64,000 nt of DNA from Liquidambar formosana. Taxonomy: Eukaryota; Streptophyta; Magnoliopsida; Saxifragales; Altingiaceae. A model generated the notes under the pieces. It saw only the letters and a program-made list of their open reading frames with translations. It was not told where the DNA came from and searched no databases. Within the stretch, counting starts at the first letter, position 1. Each line of letters begins with the position of its first letter. The DNA lies in NCBI GenBank assembly GCA_039720395.1, contig CM077831.1, forward strand, positions 5,746,003 to 5,810,002, in the 5' to 3' direction. The position numbers and the translations under genes were made by a program. This document shows positions 47,466 through 60,152 of this stretch, piece by piece.

Positions 47466-48079
47466 TTAGCAGTAATAATAGTAATTGTAGCAGAGCAACT
47501 TAAGCAGTAACAAAAGTAAGACACTTTGCAGGTTTTATTAATTTAAGAGAAATAATTCCAAAATTTTGGATCACTTGATTGCACTACATGTGCTCCACCA
47601 TTACTAGCAGACTTCTAAGTCCTCACACATTAATGTGTTCTGCTATAAAAATTATCTTACATATATCAATGCATTGGACATGGTATGTCCTTCTAAATAT
47701 GCTACAGTGCCCAATACCAACATACTTTGACCTTGGAAATGGTAAGATGCCAGTAAACTCTCTTTTCTAGACAACACCTAGACAGCCAGAACAAATAACA
47801 GAATACCACTAGTATGGGTAAACTCCAGCCATGCTCGTTGCTTTCATAATTTTATTAACAAAATACACGACTGCCATTTTTCATTTGATTTTTGGATGAT
47901 TTTTTAAGCTGATTTTGAGTCCTTGGGACATGAAATTAAGCAAGAGAAAATGTCTTGATTTTGCAAAACATTATATGCTTTCTTGGGAAAACGAAAAAGG
48001 AAAGATTTTGCACCCTTTGAAGTGAACATTTAGAACAACATGATGTGGAAAAGCCTAAATTAGCAAAATATCCATGATT
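47466..48079. other. AUG7 intron sequence, nothing recognised
   Basis: Older intronic DNA, with TTAGCAGTAATAATAG repeats resembling 31980-32040. The part around 47580-47680 resembles 32830-32910. No gene. Confidence 0.5.
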
Positions 48080-49133
48080 TTCTTTTGATAAAGGTAATTT
48101 TATTCACAAAAAGAAGAGCCATAGCCCATGTACAAAGTATACTAAAAGTGTACCCAGAGAAACATTCAAAAACCTATAAAAGCGAAGATTCCTTAAAGCT
48201 GTGGAACGTCGCTCAATCTACTACAACATTGAGACAACCAAAACAAAAGGTGGCATATAAAATTGTTCTTTAGTTTCTCTATAGGAGATTCATGATTCTC
48301 AGAAGTCCTATTGTTCCTTTCCCTCAAAATGGTTCAGAAAATAGCATGCGGAACCATCTTCCAAACCAACAACGCACTCTTGTTCCCACTCTGGCAACCC
48401 CAAGACCCCAACACTCGTTGGATAGGTGGCATCACCCAATGTACTCTGAAAATGCGCAAACAGTAGGCCCAAATATCTGTTGCGATGTCATGGTGGATGA
48501 GAAGATGGTCAATTGACTCCATAGCTGCCTTGCACATCACACATCGAATTTGATAAGGCAAAGCTCTTCAACTGCAGCACATCAAAAGTGAGACAATTAC
48601 CCCATGTCACAGTCCAATTGAAGAAAGCTACTCGAGGGAATTGAAGACAACCAAATCTACTTTGCCAGGAATGGGTCTCCCACCGTAACAGTCAAGTCCC
48701 TATAAAGAGACTTAATAGGGCATTGACCATTAGCATTACGCTGTTATCCTTCCATATAATGCTATCCACCCTGTCCCTATCTAAGTTGACCTCATATAGC
48801 TGTGCAAAAAACAACTGGACTTCGTCCACTTCCCAGCCCTGAAGATGTCTAATAAAAGTAACATTCCAAAATGGTAGTCCACCCACCAAGTCCACAAAAT
48901 CCACAAGCCTGCCTTCTCTATTTGCGGCGATGTTGTAAATAGATTGGAACTCTTCCAACAACATCCTTTCCCCACACCACATATCTTCCCAAAATTTTAC
49001 CCTCTTCCCATTACCTACCTTGAACTTCACTTTTCCAACAAATGAATCAACTTGCCAACGATATCTTTCCACACCCATACCCCATGGGGCCTTGTCGGGC
49101 ATCTAGGCCAAAAATCTCCCTCCTCACTCCTAC
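48080..49133 (-). pseudogene. LINE ORF2, C-terminal part with zf-RVT domain
   Basis: Minus-strand L1-type plant LINE. 49102 to 48692 encodes KVKFKVGNGKRVKFWEDMWCG and its continuation, the post-RT region. 48561-48334 encodes the zf-RVT zinc finger (CVMC..., DHLLIHH). It ends near 48085 in a TAAAATTACCTTTATC 3' tail. Frameshifts separate the pieces. The upstream half resumes at 50788 beyond the solo LTR. LINE proteins copy their own RNA at a nicked target. Confidence 0.85.
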
Positions 49134-49138
49134 ACTTC

Positions 49139-50782
49139 TGTTAGTTGTATGCCCTACAGCCAATCATAGAAATGATGTTTTAGGGATAAAGAACAATCAT
49201 TTGATTTCATTTATGTATGTCACATTTATTATTGAATTAATAAAAGGGCTTATTCTATTATGTTTATATGCATCATTTATATTTACATGATATGTCGATG
49301 GAGTTAGAGTTGAGAATATGGAATTACAAAAAGTTGTAATTTTGATACTATCAATATATCTCTGCACTAAACTCCTAAAGCATTCTTAGTTGAAGGTTCA
49401 TTATGATGGACAGTAATGAACCATAGGACTAGCACTTTCTAAGTTGACTCTTTAGGAGGATAGCTAGTCTCAAGCTATTTGTGTGGAGACACTACAACCA
49501 ACAGGTGGGTGCCTATTACTAGAATAGGTACACTGAATGTAACCAAAGCTATGAGATCAACTGAGTGGAGTTTTAACCTGCTTGTCAATCAGTTTCTCAT
49601 TGTTATAGCGGTACAAATAATCCTTAGACCTGAGACACCATAGTTATCTTATGCATATAGCCTTAGAAGTTTGATAACACTAAGTGTAAATCCTTATAAG
49701 GGTTTACAACAGTGTTCACTAACTCTATTGTTATGTGTATGAAGGCATGTGAGTAATCAACAAAGAATCCATCATTCTCAGGAAAAAGAGAGAGAATGTC
49801 TCATATAGCATTCATAATATAACTCATTAAATCCATGGCCATGGTAGGTTGAATATGGAAAAGAGTTTCCATGAGTTGATATTCATAATTGAGTATAAAG
49901 TAATTAAACTAGAGACTTGACAGACTTCCATGTCCTATTAGTTTAATTGGAGACATTGTATAGAAGGAATGATGCAATTGTGACCTATAAACTATAACAG
50001 AAGGGTTCTATGTAAGATACCTATTCACCTCATTAAGGACCACACCATGAGCCATACGCTAGATGTTATTCATGGTTAGTTGAAACCCTAATTGATATAA
50101 GTAAGTTATAATCAATTAGGGAATTGGAAGGAGTTCCAATTAGACCCTTAATGGAAAGAGTTCCATTGTGCACACTTTGTGCTATTCCTTACTACTTAAT
50201 GATGTGAACCCAATGGGTCACACACTGATCATGCAAAGAGTGCTTTAAAGTCAATGAGAGAAAAGGTATAAGTGAGTAAAGAATTGTTCTTAAGGGCCAA
50301 GTTTGTATGAAATATAAATTAGAGGGGTTAATATGCAACTAAGAGCAATTACATAAAGTCCAACCAGGGTTTGGACTTCCCCCCATAGCCGACCCTATTA
50401 GTGGCTATATAAAGCCATGTGATGATGTGTGACATCATCATTTTAAGCACTCCTAAGCCCTAGCCAAATTCCGCAAGGAGGCTCTCTCTCTCTTCTCTTC
50501 CCCACTTCTAGCAACAACAAAGGAAAAAGGAAGAAAGACTTGAAACTCTTGCTAGGTGTGGATACCATTGGAAGCAGAACACTTGGGCTGCTCATTCACT
50601 GCTGTCCAGAATCAAAGTTTGGAGCAAAGGATGAAGAAAAATAAACTGTAAGTATTCAACCCTCTTCTAATTAGGGTTTTGGTTTTGTATTATAGCATAG
50701 TTAGATTCATGGGCTGTGGAATTGTTTAGGAAAAATTTTTATATTCCGCACTTTGTTTTTCCTTCTAGTTTGATTCCCAACA
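49139..50782 (+). mobile_element. Solo LTR, copia family A, TSD ACTTC, inside the LINE
   Basis: Begins TGTTAGTTGTATGCCC and ends TTCCCAACA. ACTTC flanks it at 49134-49138 and 50783-50787. The LINE reading continues across it, so it inserted into the LINE and then lost its internal region. Confidence 0.93.
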
Positions 50783-50787
50783 ACTTC

Positions 50788-51266
50788 CAAGTCACTACCT
50801 CCCACCATAGGGCATTCCTCTCAACCGCATATCTCCATTCTCCACAGCCACTTCGCCAACGAAGCCTTTTGAACTGAATCAACTAAGTCCCCCCCACCTA
50901 CTTCCTTAGGTGTACATATTACCTCCCATCAAACAAGAAGTTTCGGCTCCCCGCCCATACCTTCCCAAAGGAAGTCCCTCTCTATCTTTTCTAGCCTCCG
51001 GACCACTGATGCCAGTATTCTGAACAGTGACATATAGTATAAAGGCAAACTCTGCAAAGTGCTCTGAATCAATGTGATCTTGCCCCTTTGGATAAATAAC
51101 CTTTCTTCCACACACTTAGGCGCTTTCAAACCATTATACCACTAGATCCCAAACTGCTTTTGATTTATAAGGGGCACCCAAAGGCAGCCCCAAATATGTT
51201 CTTGGGAGATTACCAACTCCACAACCCAAATTTTTGGCCAACTCCTCAACCCTTACCCCTTCCCCT
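50788..51266 (-). pseudogene. LINE ORF2, reverse transcriptase C-terminal part
   Basis: Minus strand from 51266: a LGCGVGNLPRTYLGLPLGAP run, then ERLFIQRGKITLIQSTLQSL, MSLFRI..SVVRRLEKIERDFLWEG, and at 50790-50870 the ALLAKWLWR..-like and NALWWEVV-like segments. This is the canonical order after the RT palm in plant LINEs. Frameshifts present. It is cut at 51266 by copia C. Confidence 0.85.
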
Positions 51267-51411
51267 TGTGAGATGTATATCTTGTAAATACATTTATTTT
51301 ATTAAGGTAGTTTTTAATATTATAGGGTTAGCTTTATATATATAATATAGTTGTAAACTTGTAATCATATTTTTTAGATAACAATGAGAATTTCTCTTTG
51401 CAAAATTATCA
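51267..51411 (+). mobile_element. 5' LTR of copia C (145 bp)
   Basis: TGTGAGATGTATATC... to AAAATTATCA, directly followed by the primer site TGGTATCAGAGC at 51412-51423. It resembles the LTR of copia B in length and first bases. Confidence 0.75.
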
Positions 51412-53190
51412 TGGTATCAGAGCCCAAGGGCTAAAGCACGTACCTTCTCTCTTTAGCATTAAAACATCAGAACGTGTCCCAAGTTGAATCTCTGTAGCAT
51501 ATCTTCTTCTGCAATTGCACAAACCGAATCTGATCCTTCTGCGATTGCAACATGAGTCCTCAACAATCACTTGTACGAATCACAATAGCACTCCTCATTG
51601 GAAGCCCTTTCTCAATCGCAATCAAGCCATCTTGAACCACGCCCTAGCGACAGATTCAGCCATAGAACTAGCCACACCATCTGCATCATCATCCACCCAA
51701 ATCGAACCCATTGCAACACTAACATAGTGACCGCATCTCGATCCCAGACATTAAATCTTCTCCTCAACATTGCAACAGTCAACCTCAATCTCGAATCTAT
51801 CACACACTCACACCATGAAGCATCTCTTTGAACCAACGCACCACTACCTCCAGCGACTTCAGGCCGGCCATCAACAGTTGACCCTCGAACCAATCTCTCT
51901 GTGTCACATATGTTTCAAGCACTGTTGTGTCTTTCTTAAGCCCCAATTGAACCATGAGGTGTAACTACCGATTGTGCTTCAGATTTAACACTCATCAATT
52001 GTCGTGCTCCAGATTCTAATCCCATTCCTGTTGCACCAACAAGCAAGTCAAGCCTCCTCCTTTTCCTTCTCTATTAGTCAGCAGTAAGCCCAGGTTTTAT
52101 ATCTCTCAATTTTGTCTTTACCCGTGGACTGAAATATTGAGAATCGATATATCAGAATATCGGTGATGCCCAATATGAAATCGTACTGCTATATTGTTAC
52201 AACTCATCGCTGAAATTATCATCGGTAAACTAGATATATCGACTATATCGATAAATTCGAATATATCTTATGATTTCGTCTTTTTTCCAGCCAAAAGTCG
52301 ACAATATATAGGCAATATCAGTCGATATGTCTTCCTGTCAGTACAAATATTGAGAAATTTTTCAGCTGACTAAGGAGAAGAAGAAGAAGTGGTCAGTGCT
52401 GACACCATCGCGTCAAAGAAGAAGCCAACGATACCTAACATGCCTGGCTATCATCTTCACTGCCTCCTCTGTCGTCGTCATCATCCTAGAACTCCTAGCC
52501 ACCATCATCATAGTCGAACCTCCATGGTAACAAGCAAGCCCTTATCTCTTCTTTTTGTCGAGCCCTAATTTAGGGATGAGTGATGACATTTACAGATACT
52601 ATAATACTTTTTAAAAGAAAGACAGTAGGCCCTTATCTCAAAAGGCCCACTTTTTATATATTTTTTCAAATGCAACCCATGAATTTTTTTAACTTCACAT
52701 TCTTAACCCTACTCTTTTTTTATATTTATTTTAGTTTACAGTAACTTTTTTAAAATTTTTTTTTCACACATGTTAAAATATAATTTCATCTATATGCATG
52801 TTTTTCGATTCCTTGTCTTTACATTATCTTGTTATCATCATCATCCATTATGGCAGAGGATAAAATGCAAGCCATTAGTATTTGCTTGACCAGTGTTAAT
52901 TAGTTAATTACTCCTACTAGTCCAATGTTATGAATAACTTTTTAGTTGGTAAAGGCCGTTGGGTTACATTACTAGTACAGAAATTCGACCCACTGATCCT
53001 AAGCTTCATGGTTTTGACTTTTGACAAAGCAATTGCAAAGTAGGTTATGGAGAATGCACAGATTCTCACTTGGCTACACAACTCGATGGAGCCAAGTATT
53101 GGTCAAATTTCTCTAATGTGACATGGCTAAGAAAGTTTGGGATTACTTGCAACACACAAGAACAAGGAAGGACTTTTCAAAATCTTAGTA
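51412..53190 (+). mobile_element. Copia C leader and gag start, with an ATATCG fragment
   Basis: Primer site, then a long leader with no intact ORF. 52130-52350 holds an ATATCG-type fragment (GTGGACTGAAATATT...CAATATCAGTCGATATG). The gag start is recognisable at 52950-53190 (KLHGFD, then VMENAQILTWLHNSMEPSIG in broken frames). It breaks off near 53195. Confidence 0.6.
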
Positions 53191-53194
53191 TAAG

Positions 53195-54636
53195 AGAGAT
53201 GACCCCCAATCTCCTGTTTAGGCGCTTGCCTTTGGGTTCATGTGCGCTTGCCTTTGGGTTCATGTGTCACACCCAAAAACACGTTCAAATTTATGAGCTC
53301 CATAAGAAGTAAAACTCTTTCAAAAACGAATTTCTTTAAAATTACCAAACTCTAAAACTTCTAGGGAAGTTATGTGGCTAACCCATAATATATTCATTAA
53401 ATATTGGAATACAAATTAAAATTTGTCTATACAAATTTCAAAACAATAAATAAATTTAAATAAATACAATAATCTTTCAAATATCTGCTCCATTAGCACA
53501 CCTTCAGTTAAAATATGTGAAAAATATTGAGGTGAGCTACAACTACCCAATAGGAAAAATAATTATATACAATAAATAAAGTTTCAACCATCACATGCAA
53601 TAATATAAATCTATACTAAAAAATTGTAGGTAAAACGCAATCATTAAAATTGCCAATTATACACCTTAATTATCATCCCATGATCAATACTAAATTATGT
53701 CATCAAATTGCTAACAATAATCATCATAATTCCTCAAATCAAATCATACCACTATCATAATTATCAATCACCAATATAAATCACAGCTTAATATATACAT
53801 GAGAACATCCATCATTCACTGCACAAGAATTAAATCTCCCACCTCAAATTTTTATGAATTCAAAACCTCCATGAATGTACACAAGGATTGACAAAACTTC
53901 CTTCATGAATTTATTTTCTTTCTCTTGAATACTTTCTTATCTCTTTCTATCTTTCTTAATAACTCAAATTCTACTTCAAGCTTGTGTATGGAGAATTAGG
54001 GGTGTTAAGTTACTTATAGTAAAAGGGTAATTGGGATGATGTAACTAGCAATGACATGTCACAAAGATGTCAAAACCTTATTGGACCAAAAATTGAACAA
54101 ATGGACTTACAAGTTACAAAAAGTGTATTGAATGAGCAATTGACATTTGTCTAGGTTTGGACACATGTTGCTAGTTTGCTACACATGCAATCCTCCCTCC
54201 CTTACACGCGTCATGTGCATGCAAACATATATATTATAAAGTTTCCACCTCATGGTATAACTTGCCACTTTATGCTTCTAAGTTGACACCTCATGGTATA
54301 ACTTGCCACCTCATGGTTCTAATTTATATTAGGGTTTTCTTAACGTGTGCCCAAAGGGCACATGTTAAGCTGCAATTAATAACCCAATCATTGCATGAAA
54401 AAATGTGTTTTCACAGTTTTCCAAGCATTTTCACAATTTTCCAAGCAACTTTCACCATTTACAATGCATTTTCATCATTTCCAATGCAATGATTGAGTCA
54501 TTAATTGCAGCTTAACTGTGCCCTTAGGGCACATGTTAAGAAAACCCTTTATCTTATATCCTATAATACATTATACCAATAACAAAATTAGCATTTCCAA
54601 ATAAAATCTCAAATTACTTGTTAATATAAAATAATT
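53195..54636. mobile_element. Unclassified insertion into copia C gag
   Basis: About 1.4 kb of AT-rich, ORF-poor sequence separates gag parts that are contiguous in copia proteins. It starts with a tandem GCGCTTGCCTTTGGGTTCATGT repeat (about 53223-53262) and contains a Mutator-like MITE. Superfamily unknown. Confidence 0.45.
54332..54547. mobile_element. Mutator-like MITE, 216 bp, 9-bp TSD
   Basis: Inverted ends of about 65 bp: GGGTTTTCTTAACGTGTGCC... against GGGTTTTCTTAACATGTGCC... on the other strand. TTTATATTA (54323-54331) and TTTATCTTA (54548-54556) match at 8 of 9 bases. Confidence 0.8.
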
Positions 54637-54794
54637 ATATGAGGAATTACACGAACTTTGAGAAACAATATGAGTTGGAGAAGTCTATTCGAAGGGCATT
54701 CCAAAAGGATGAATCAATACAGGACTTCTATAATAAAATGACTAATTATTGGGATCAATTAGCACTCATGGAGCCAGTAGAATTAAAGCACTTA

Positions 54795-55193
54795 TGCTCT
54801 ATTTCGTATGAAGGATGAAAAGTGGAAGGAAGGAAAGGGAGAAGGCATAGCGTTTCCATTTTCTTTCCTTCCTCCTAGTTTGGTAAGAGGGAGAATATGG
54901 AAAGGAATGAAAAGGAATAAAAACATATTTTACTATTCTACCCTCATAAAGAGAAATGAATAATTATTTTGAAATGAAATTTTTGTCACAACAACTAGCA
55001 CTCCACATTTTCTTGCAATTTTCCTCCCATTTTTTAGAGGAAAGATTTTGGTGAGCTAGAAGGAGAGGTTATCTTTCCACTTTTCCTATCCCTCCACTTT
55101 CCTTCCTAACAAAACAAAGAAAAATCTATCCTTCCCTCCCCTTTTCCTTCCTCCGTTTCCTTCCTCTACTTTTTCTCTCTACCAAACAAGGGC
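54795..55193. mobile_element. Tourist-like MITE in copia C gag, TSD TTA
   Basis: 399 bp with imperfect inverted ends (GCTCTATTTCGTA / GCCCTTGTTTGGTA) and TTA at 54792-54794 and 55194-55196. Excising it rejoins gag coding sequence. The interior is polypurine and polypyrimidine. Confidence 0.7.
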
Positions 55194-58053
55194 TTAGATG
55201 TCTATATTATTACCGAGAAGGGCATAGGTTGACCCAATTTCTTATGGCCCTCTGTGATCAGTTTGAACCACTTTGTGGGACAATTCTTCATTGTGTTTTC
55301 TCTCCAAAGGTTGATGCAGCAGTCCAAGAATTTATAGCTCAGGAAACACGCTTTAAAATTGCTCATCCTACTCTATATTCTCAAACAGTGTTTACTACCT
55401 CCTCTGCTCAGCCTCCACTATCGCCTACTCCCTCTGTGAATCTTACTAAACTTACAAGAATGCCCAAAACTTGTGTTGGTATTGATGAGTGCAATTTTTG
55501 TCATCAGAAGGGACACTAGAAGAACACGTGTCCTAACTTGCACTACAAAATAGATGATCTTCTTCTCAATGTGCTCCATGCACACCTTCTCAAGCTACCT
55601 ATCATCCTCCATCAACTTTTGCAGCTCCTACTTCTTCTAGCGATGTATACCTTCTACCTTACAGTCTATGATTTAGCAGTATTAGTAGGCTTCTACTATG
55701 TCTACTATGCCTCTGGTTTGCATAGTTTTTCCGACGAAATTTCTCCTACTTCTTGGATATTTTGACTCTGGTTCTTCACATCATATGACATCCATTTTAT
55801 TTTCTCAAACTAATTATGTTTCACCCTCTTCTCCTATTAAAATTGTTACTACTAATTTTTCTCCTATGCATGTTGTGTTTATTGGTTTTTTTCTTCCCTC
55901 TCCATCTTCATTTTTATCTATTCGTGATGTATTTTATGTCCCTCAATTGTCTCTGCATTTACTATTTATTAGTTAACTTTCTGATTTAGTCATTTTCTTC
56001 CTCTAACTGTGTGGTTCAAGATCGGAAGTTCAAGAAGCAGGTAGGGACCAGGCCTAGAGTTGATGATTTGTATGTCTTGGAAAGCTTGCATATTCTGTGG
56101 AGAGTAGTTCGTCAACATTATGTTCTTTTTGCTTAGATCAGTAGTCTTCCTCTTTTTATCTTTCGCATTCTAGATTAGGTCATTTGTCAAGTGAAAGATT
56201 GAAAGGTCTTGTTTCATCTGCTTATATGGAAAAGTTTCTTTGAGTGACATATTAAATTTTAGTGGATGTAAACTTTCCAAAATGGCTGCTTTACCGTTTG
56301 ATAAAAGTTTGCCTATTTCTCTCTCCTTTTTCCATTGTGCATACCAATGTGTGGGGACCTTCTCCCATTATGTTTCTTTATTGATGATTACAGATGGTTT
56401 TGTTGGGTGTATGATGTATCTCATGACATACAAATCAAATTTCATTCACATCCACCTTGATTTTCATACTATGATTCAAACCCAATTTACACAACAATTA
56501 AAGTTCCACATTCTGATTTGGGTGGGAAGTATTTTTTGAACAAGTTCACTAAGTTCTTGAATGCCTCTGGTACTATACATCAATCCTCCAGTTCAGTTCA
56601 GGCACTCTTGAATAGAATGGTGTTGCTGAAAGAAAACATAAGCACATCCTTGAAATTGTTTGGGCTCTTCTTCTTTCCTCATCTGTCCCTTCTATCTTCT
56701 GGGGTGAAGCTATTCTTACTGTTGTTTACCTTCTTAATTGCATGCCCACACCTATTCTTTTTAGGGTTTGTCCATTTGAAAAGTTGTCCGGTGAGGACAC
56801 CTAATTATTCTCTTTTGCAAGTTTTGGTTATGCTCATTTCGTTCTTCTTTCTAAAAGGGAGCGTAATAAGCTTAGCGCTCAGTCTGCCATATGTGTATTT
56901 TTGGGGTATGGTATTCATCAAAAAGGGTATAGGTGTTATGATCTTATATCCAAAAAGTTGTATGTATCCCGTTATGTTGTCTTCCTTGAACGTATTCCTT
57001 ACTTTAATAGTCCATCTAGGGTTACACATGTCTCCAAAGAAGACTTGGGTTACATTGATCATTTTCTTGTTGATGTGTCTTCTGAGGATTTTATTTCTAA
57101 TCTTGATGTCACTTCTATTCCCCTTTCAGATCATGTTTCTTCTGAGCCTAACCATTACAACTTTCCTTCCTTTCACTTGGTTTACTCTCGTAGGAAGATG
57201 CGGCCTCCTCAGCCTATATGCACTAGCTCTGATGTTCCCAGCTCTAATTCTTCGAACATGCTCCTCCCTGAATGTCGAACCTATACTCCTTTCGTAAAAC
57301 TCTATTTCCCTAATACTCATTTTTTTCTTCTTATCGTACTTTTCTTTCTTCTATACATTTTTATTTTGAACCTCATTCTTATCAAGAAGCCTACACTGAT
57401 CCCCATTGGATTAATGCAATGTAAAATGAATTAACTGCTCTTGATAAGACTAGTACTTGGGAGTTGGTTCTATTGCCTACAGAAAAGAATCTAATTGGCT
57501 GCAAATGGGTTTATAAGGTGAAGACCAACTCGGATGGATCTCTTGAATGCAACAAAACTTGACTTGTTGCAACAGGGTTTTCACAGGAATAAGTGGTTGA
57601 ATATGAGCAGATAATTGCCCCTGTTGCTAAAATGACAATTGTTTGCTTTCTGATCTCTGTTGTTATAGTACGTTAGTGGCCACTTTTCTAGCTTGATGTT
57701 AAAAATGCTTCTCTAAATGGCCATATTACTGAGGAAGTTTATATACGTCCCCCCTCCGAGTCTTATTCATCCTCCTAGCCTTGTCTATCATCTGCGTCGT
57801 GCCCTATATGGTTTCAAGAAATCTCCTCGTGCCTAGTATGAACATTTTCAGTTGACAATTGCTCAAATTGGTTTTCAATCTTGTGCCCATGAATCAGCTC
57901 TATTCATCCACACTACTTCCTATGGTTTGGTTATTCTTCTTTTATATATGGATGACATGATTATTACTAGTTTCTGATTCTCTTGATATTGATAAAGTGA
58001 AGAAGCATCTTTTCTAGGAATTTGAGATGAAAGATTTGGTTCCTTTGCGGTAC

Positions 58054-58227
58054 TTTCTAGGTATTGAAGTTGCCTCTTCACCTTAGGGTTATCTTTTGTC
58101 ATAGTCTAAGCATGCCCATGAGCTTATCCACCGTGATTGATTTCTAGGTATTGAAGTTGCCTCTTCACCTTAGGGTTATCTTTTGTCACAGTCTAAGCAT
58201 GCCCATGAGCTTATCCACCGTGATTGA
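58054..58227 (+). repeat. 87-bp tandem duplication in copia C RT
   Basis: 58054-58140 and 58141-58227 are identical but for one base (CATAG/CACAG). 87 bp is 29 codons, so the duplication keeps frame. Confidence 0.95.
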
Positions 58228-58831
58228 CTTACAAATGATAAATTTGTAGATACCCCTATCGAGTTGCATGCCAAATGCGTTCTAATAGATGATCCTGCAT
58301 TGTATCGCGAGTTTGTTGATTGTTTAGTTCATGTTGCTCATGTTGTCAGTTAGTTTGTCTCTACACCTCTTCCTACTCATTGGGCTGCTTTGTTACACAT
58401 CTTGTGCTATATACGAGGCACGATCTTCAAGAGTTTACTATTGTCCTCTACATCCACTTTGACTTTAAGGGCATATGCTGATGCTGACTGGCCTATGATG
58501 TTAATGATTGCAAGTCTACTATTGGCTTCTGTGTTTTTCTTGGTGATTCTCTTCTCTCTTGGAAAAGCAAGAAGCAATCCGTTGTTGCTCATTCTACCGC
58601 TGAGGCTACATATTGTGCTATGGCACATGCTACTGCTAAGATTGTTTGGCTTCGATGGCTTCTATCTGATTTAGGCATTCCTGTCACATGACTCACATCT
58701 TCGACTCCTCTTTACTGTGACAATAAGAGTGCCATTTAGATTGCACACAATTCTGTATTTCATGAGCGTACAAAGAACATTAAGAATGATTGCCACTTTG
58801 TTCGTCATCATCTTCAACTTAGCACTATTGA

Positions 58832-58985
58832 TCTGCCATTGATTAGTACTGAGAAAGAGGCCAAATCTCAATCCATTTCATCCATCTATCCCCAAACCCC
58901 ATCGTTCTTAGTAAGTATAAGAGAAATGCCAGTTTACATGGTCAAAGGCTTTTTCAAGATCTAATTTGCCTCTGGAAGGTTAGGC
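58832..58985 (-). pseudogene. LINE RT fragment (upstream palm)
   Basis: On the minus strand it reads KLDLEKAFDHVNW, then a GFGDRWMKWIE-like and SVLINGRSI-like stretch, the start of the RT palm of plant LINEs. It is probably the other half of the LINE at 48080-51266, separated by copia C; the FADD part between them is missing. Confidence 0.75.
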
Positions 58986-58989
58986 GCAT

Positions 58990-59200
58990 AATCTCTCAGG
59001 TTAGGTGAACTTGTGATTGTGTGGTTAGGCGCATGATCTCAGGTTCAATTCCCCACTACGACAACTTAAGATTTAAGTAGGGGACCGTGGCGGTGGGTTG
59101 CTGTGCTGGTCTATCCAGGGGTTTAGGTTCCGTGGGTGGGTCCAAAGGGCCTGCTGTGGGATGGTTCCACCGTTATCAAAAAAATAATAATAATAATATC
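58990..59200 (+). mobile_element. Probable tRNA-derived SINE
   Basis: A GTGTGGTTAGGCGCATGA stretch and a B-box-like GGTTCAATTCC (59042-59052), followed by a non-coding body and an A-rich (ATA)n tail (59178-59199). Typical SINE layout of about 200 bp; the A box is weak. Confidence 0.5.
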
Positions 59201-59394
59201 TAGTTTTGAAAAGCAACTTAAAGAAGCTAAATATCACAAAATGATGTCAACAACCTAATGTAGCAACCAAGCAACATTCCAAAATTTACATGGAACATAT
59301 GAAATAGCTTGTGAAAATGCCGCAGTCATGGCCTACTAATTTTTTTTTTTTTTTTAATGCAAATAGCGCTTGGGAGAGGGGGAAAAAAACTTAC
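59201..59394 (-). other. AUG7 intron, donor side of the 32-kb intron
   Basis: Contains a T run (59341-59355) and the donor GTAAGT on the minus strand. No gene. Confidence 0.7.
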
Positions 59395-59520
59395 AAGGGA
59401 TATATGGATTGGATCTGCACATCTGCAGGGAACAACTTGCACTCTTCAGAGAATATTTGAGCTTGTTTCTCAGCAATTGAATCTATTAGCTGTATGTCCT
59501 TTGTTACCTGTTCATCAACA
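59395..59520 (-). CDS. AUG7: AUG7 exon (42 codons including split ones)
   Basis: Completes a split Ser codon, then encodes [40 protein letters not shown] and PL, the middle of augmin subunit 7. Acceptor TTGCTGCAG and an excellent donor CCCTT|GTAAGT are on the minus strand. 126 bp, entering after two codon bases and leaving after two, in agreement with both neighbours. The next exon lies 32195 bp away across the pararetrovirus, LINE and copia insertions. Confidence 0.92.
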
Positions 59521-59734
59521 CTGCAGCAAACAGAAAACAGAGTAATTTTGAGGTTACTAGTTGATCTTTTTTTATTCTCTTTTCTTTTTCCCTTTCCTTT
59601 TTGTTGGAGAAACCAGAGTAAAAATTCAGCAGCAGCTATGCAATATAAGGTGGGATTAATCGAACTTCATTTTTTACATTCATTATTTAGGAAAGCTAAT
59701 AACTTGTCAACAGAATGAAAGAATCAGCTCAAAC
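59521..59734 (-). other. AUG7 intron, 214 bp
   Basis: GTTTGA...TGCAG. Of ordinary plant size, in contrast to the others. Confidence 0.85.
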
Positions 59735-59826
59735 CTCCATTCCAAATGATCAGCATAGATGCTCGCCTCCACGAGATCTACAATAAGACGAAGCATTTCA
59801 GTGCGATCTTCATAGCTTCCTCTTCC
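59735..59826 (-). CDS. AUG7: AUG7 exon (first one in the window)
   Basis: Encodes [20 protein letters not shown] and [10 protein letters not shown], a conserved segment of the N-terminal half of augmin subunit 7. Acceptor TGCCTTTGCAG and donor GAG|GTTTGA are on the minus strand. 92 bp, starting in phase 0. The preceding exons (roughly 90 residues including the start Met) are not found between 59827 and 64000, so the gene continues beyond the right edge. Confidence 0.92.
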
Positions 59827-60147
59827 CTGCAAAGGCACCAAAAATTTATGCAAACTTACAATAAAAAAGAGGTGTGCTGGATTAATAGCCAAACATAATA
59901 GTAATACATGATACATATAATCAAAGGCATGATCCATATTTCTTGTTATTCCATGTATAAAAACAGATTAAAGAATGTGAATGCCACACACATAACACTA
60001 AATTCTCAAAAACAGACCAATCAAGTCCATTGTAAGTAATGAATTCTAACTCATTTTCACCTACTCCTTGTTAATAAACTTTGATGAATTGCCACGAGGC
60101 CAAAATTGTGATGACAGGTACATAATCACGTAGCCATTTTGAGGAAA
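59827..60147 (-). other. AUG7 intron sequence
   Basis: AT-rich with no element; part of an intron of more than 4.1 kb. Confidence 0.6.
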
Positions 60148-60152
60148 AGAAT

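Larger units (their letters stand above)
54637..58840 (+). pseudogene. Copia C gag-pol, decayed
   Basis: Order on the plus strand: gag (KQYELEKSIRRAFQKDESIQ at 54660; LTQFLMALCDQFEPLCGTIL at 55229); CCHC remnant CNFCHQKGH (55488); protease DSGSSHHM (about 55770); integrase fragments with a VAERKHKHILEIVW-like run (about 56620) and LGYGIHQKGYRCYD (about 56900); RT with a KWVYKVKTN-like run (57505), QLDVKN-like (57700), RALYGFKKSPRA (57800) and YMDDMIIT (57945); RNase H with SKKQSVVAHSTAEA (58565) and CDNKSA (58718). Integrase and RT are riddled with stops. It ends near 58840 without a 3' LTR. Confidence 0.88.

Noticed and set aside
51515..51964. Overlapping ORFs on both strands around 51.5-52.0 kb
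   Set aside because: They lie in the leader of copia C just after its primer site, in three frames, with no gag motif.
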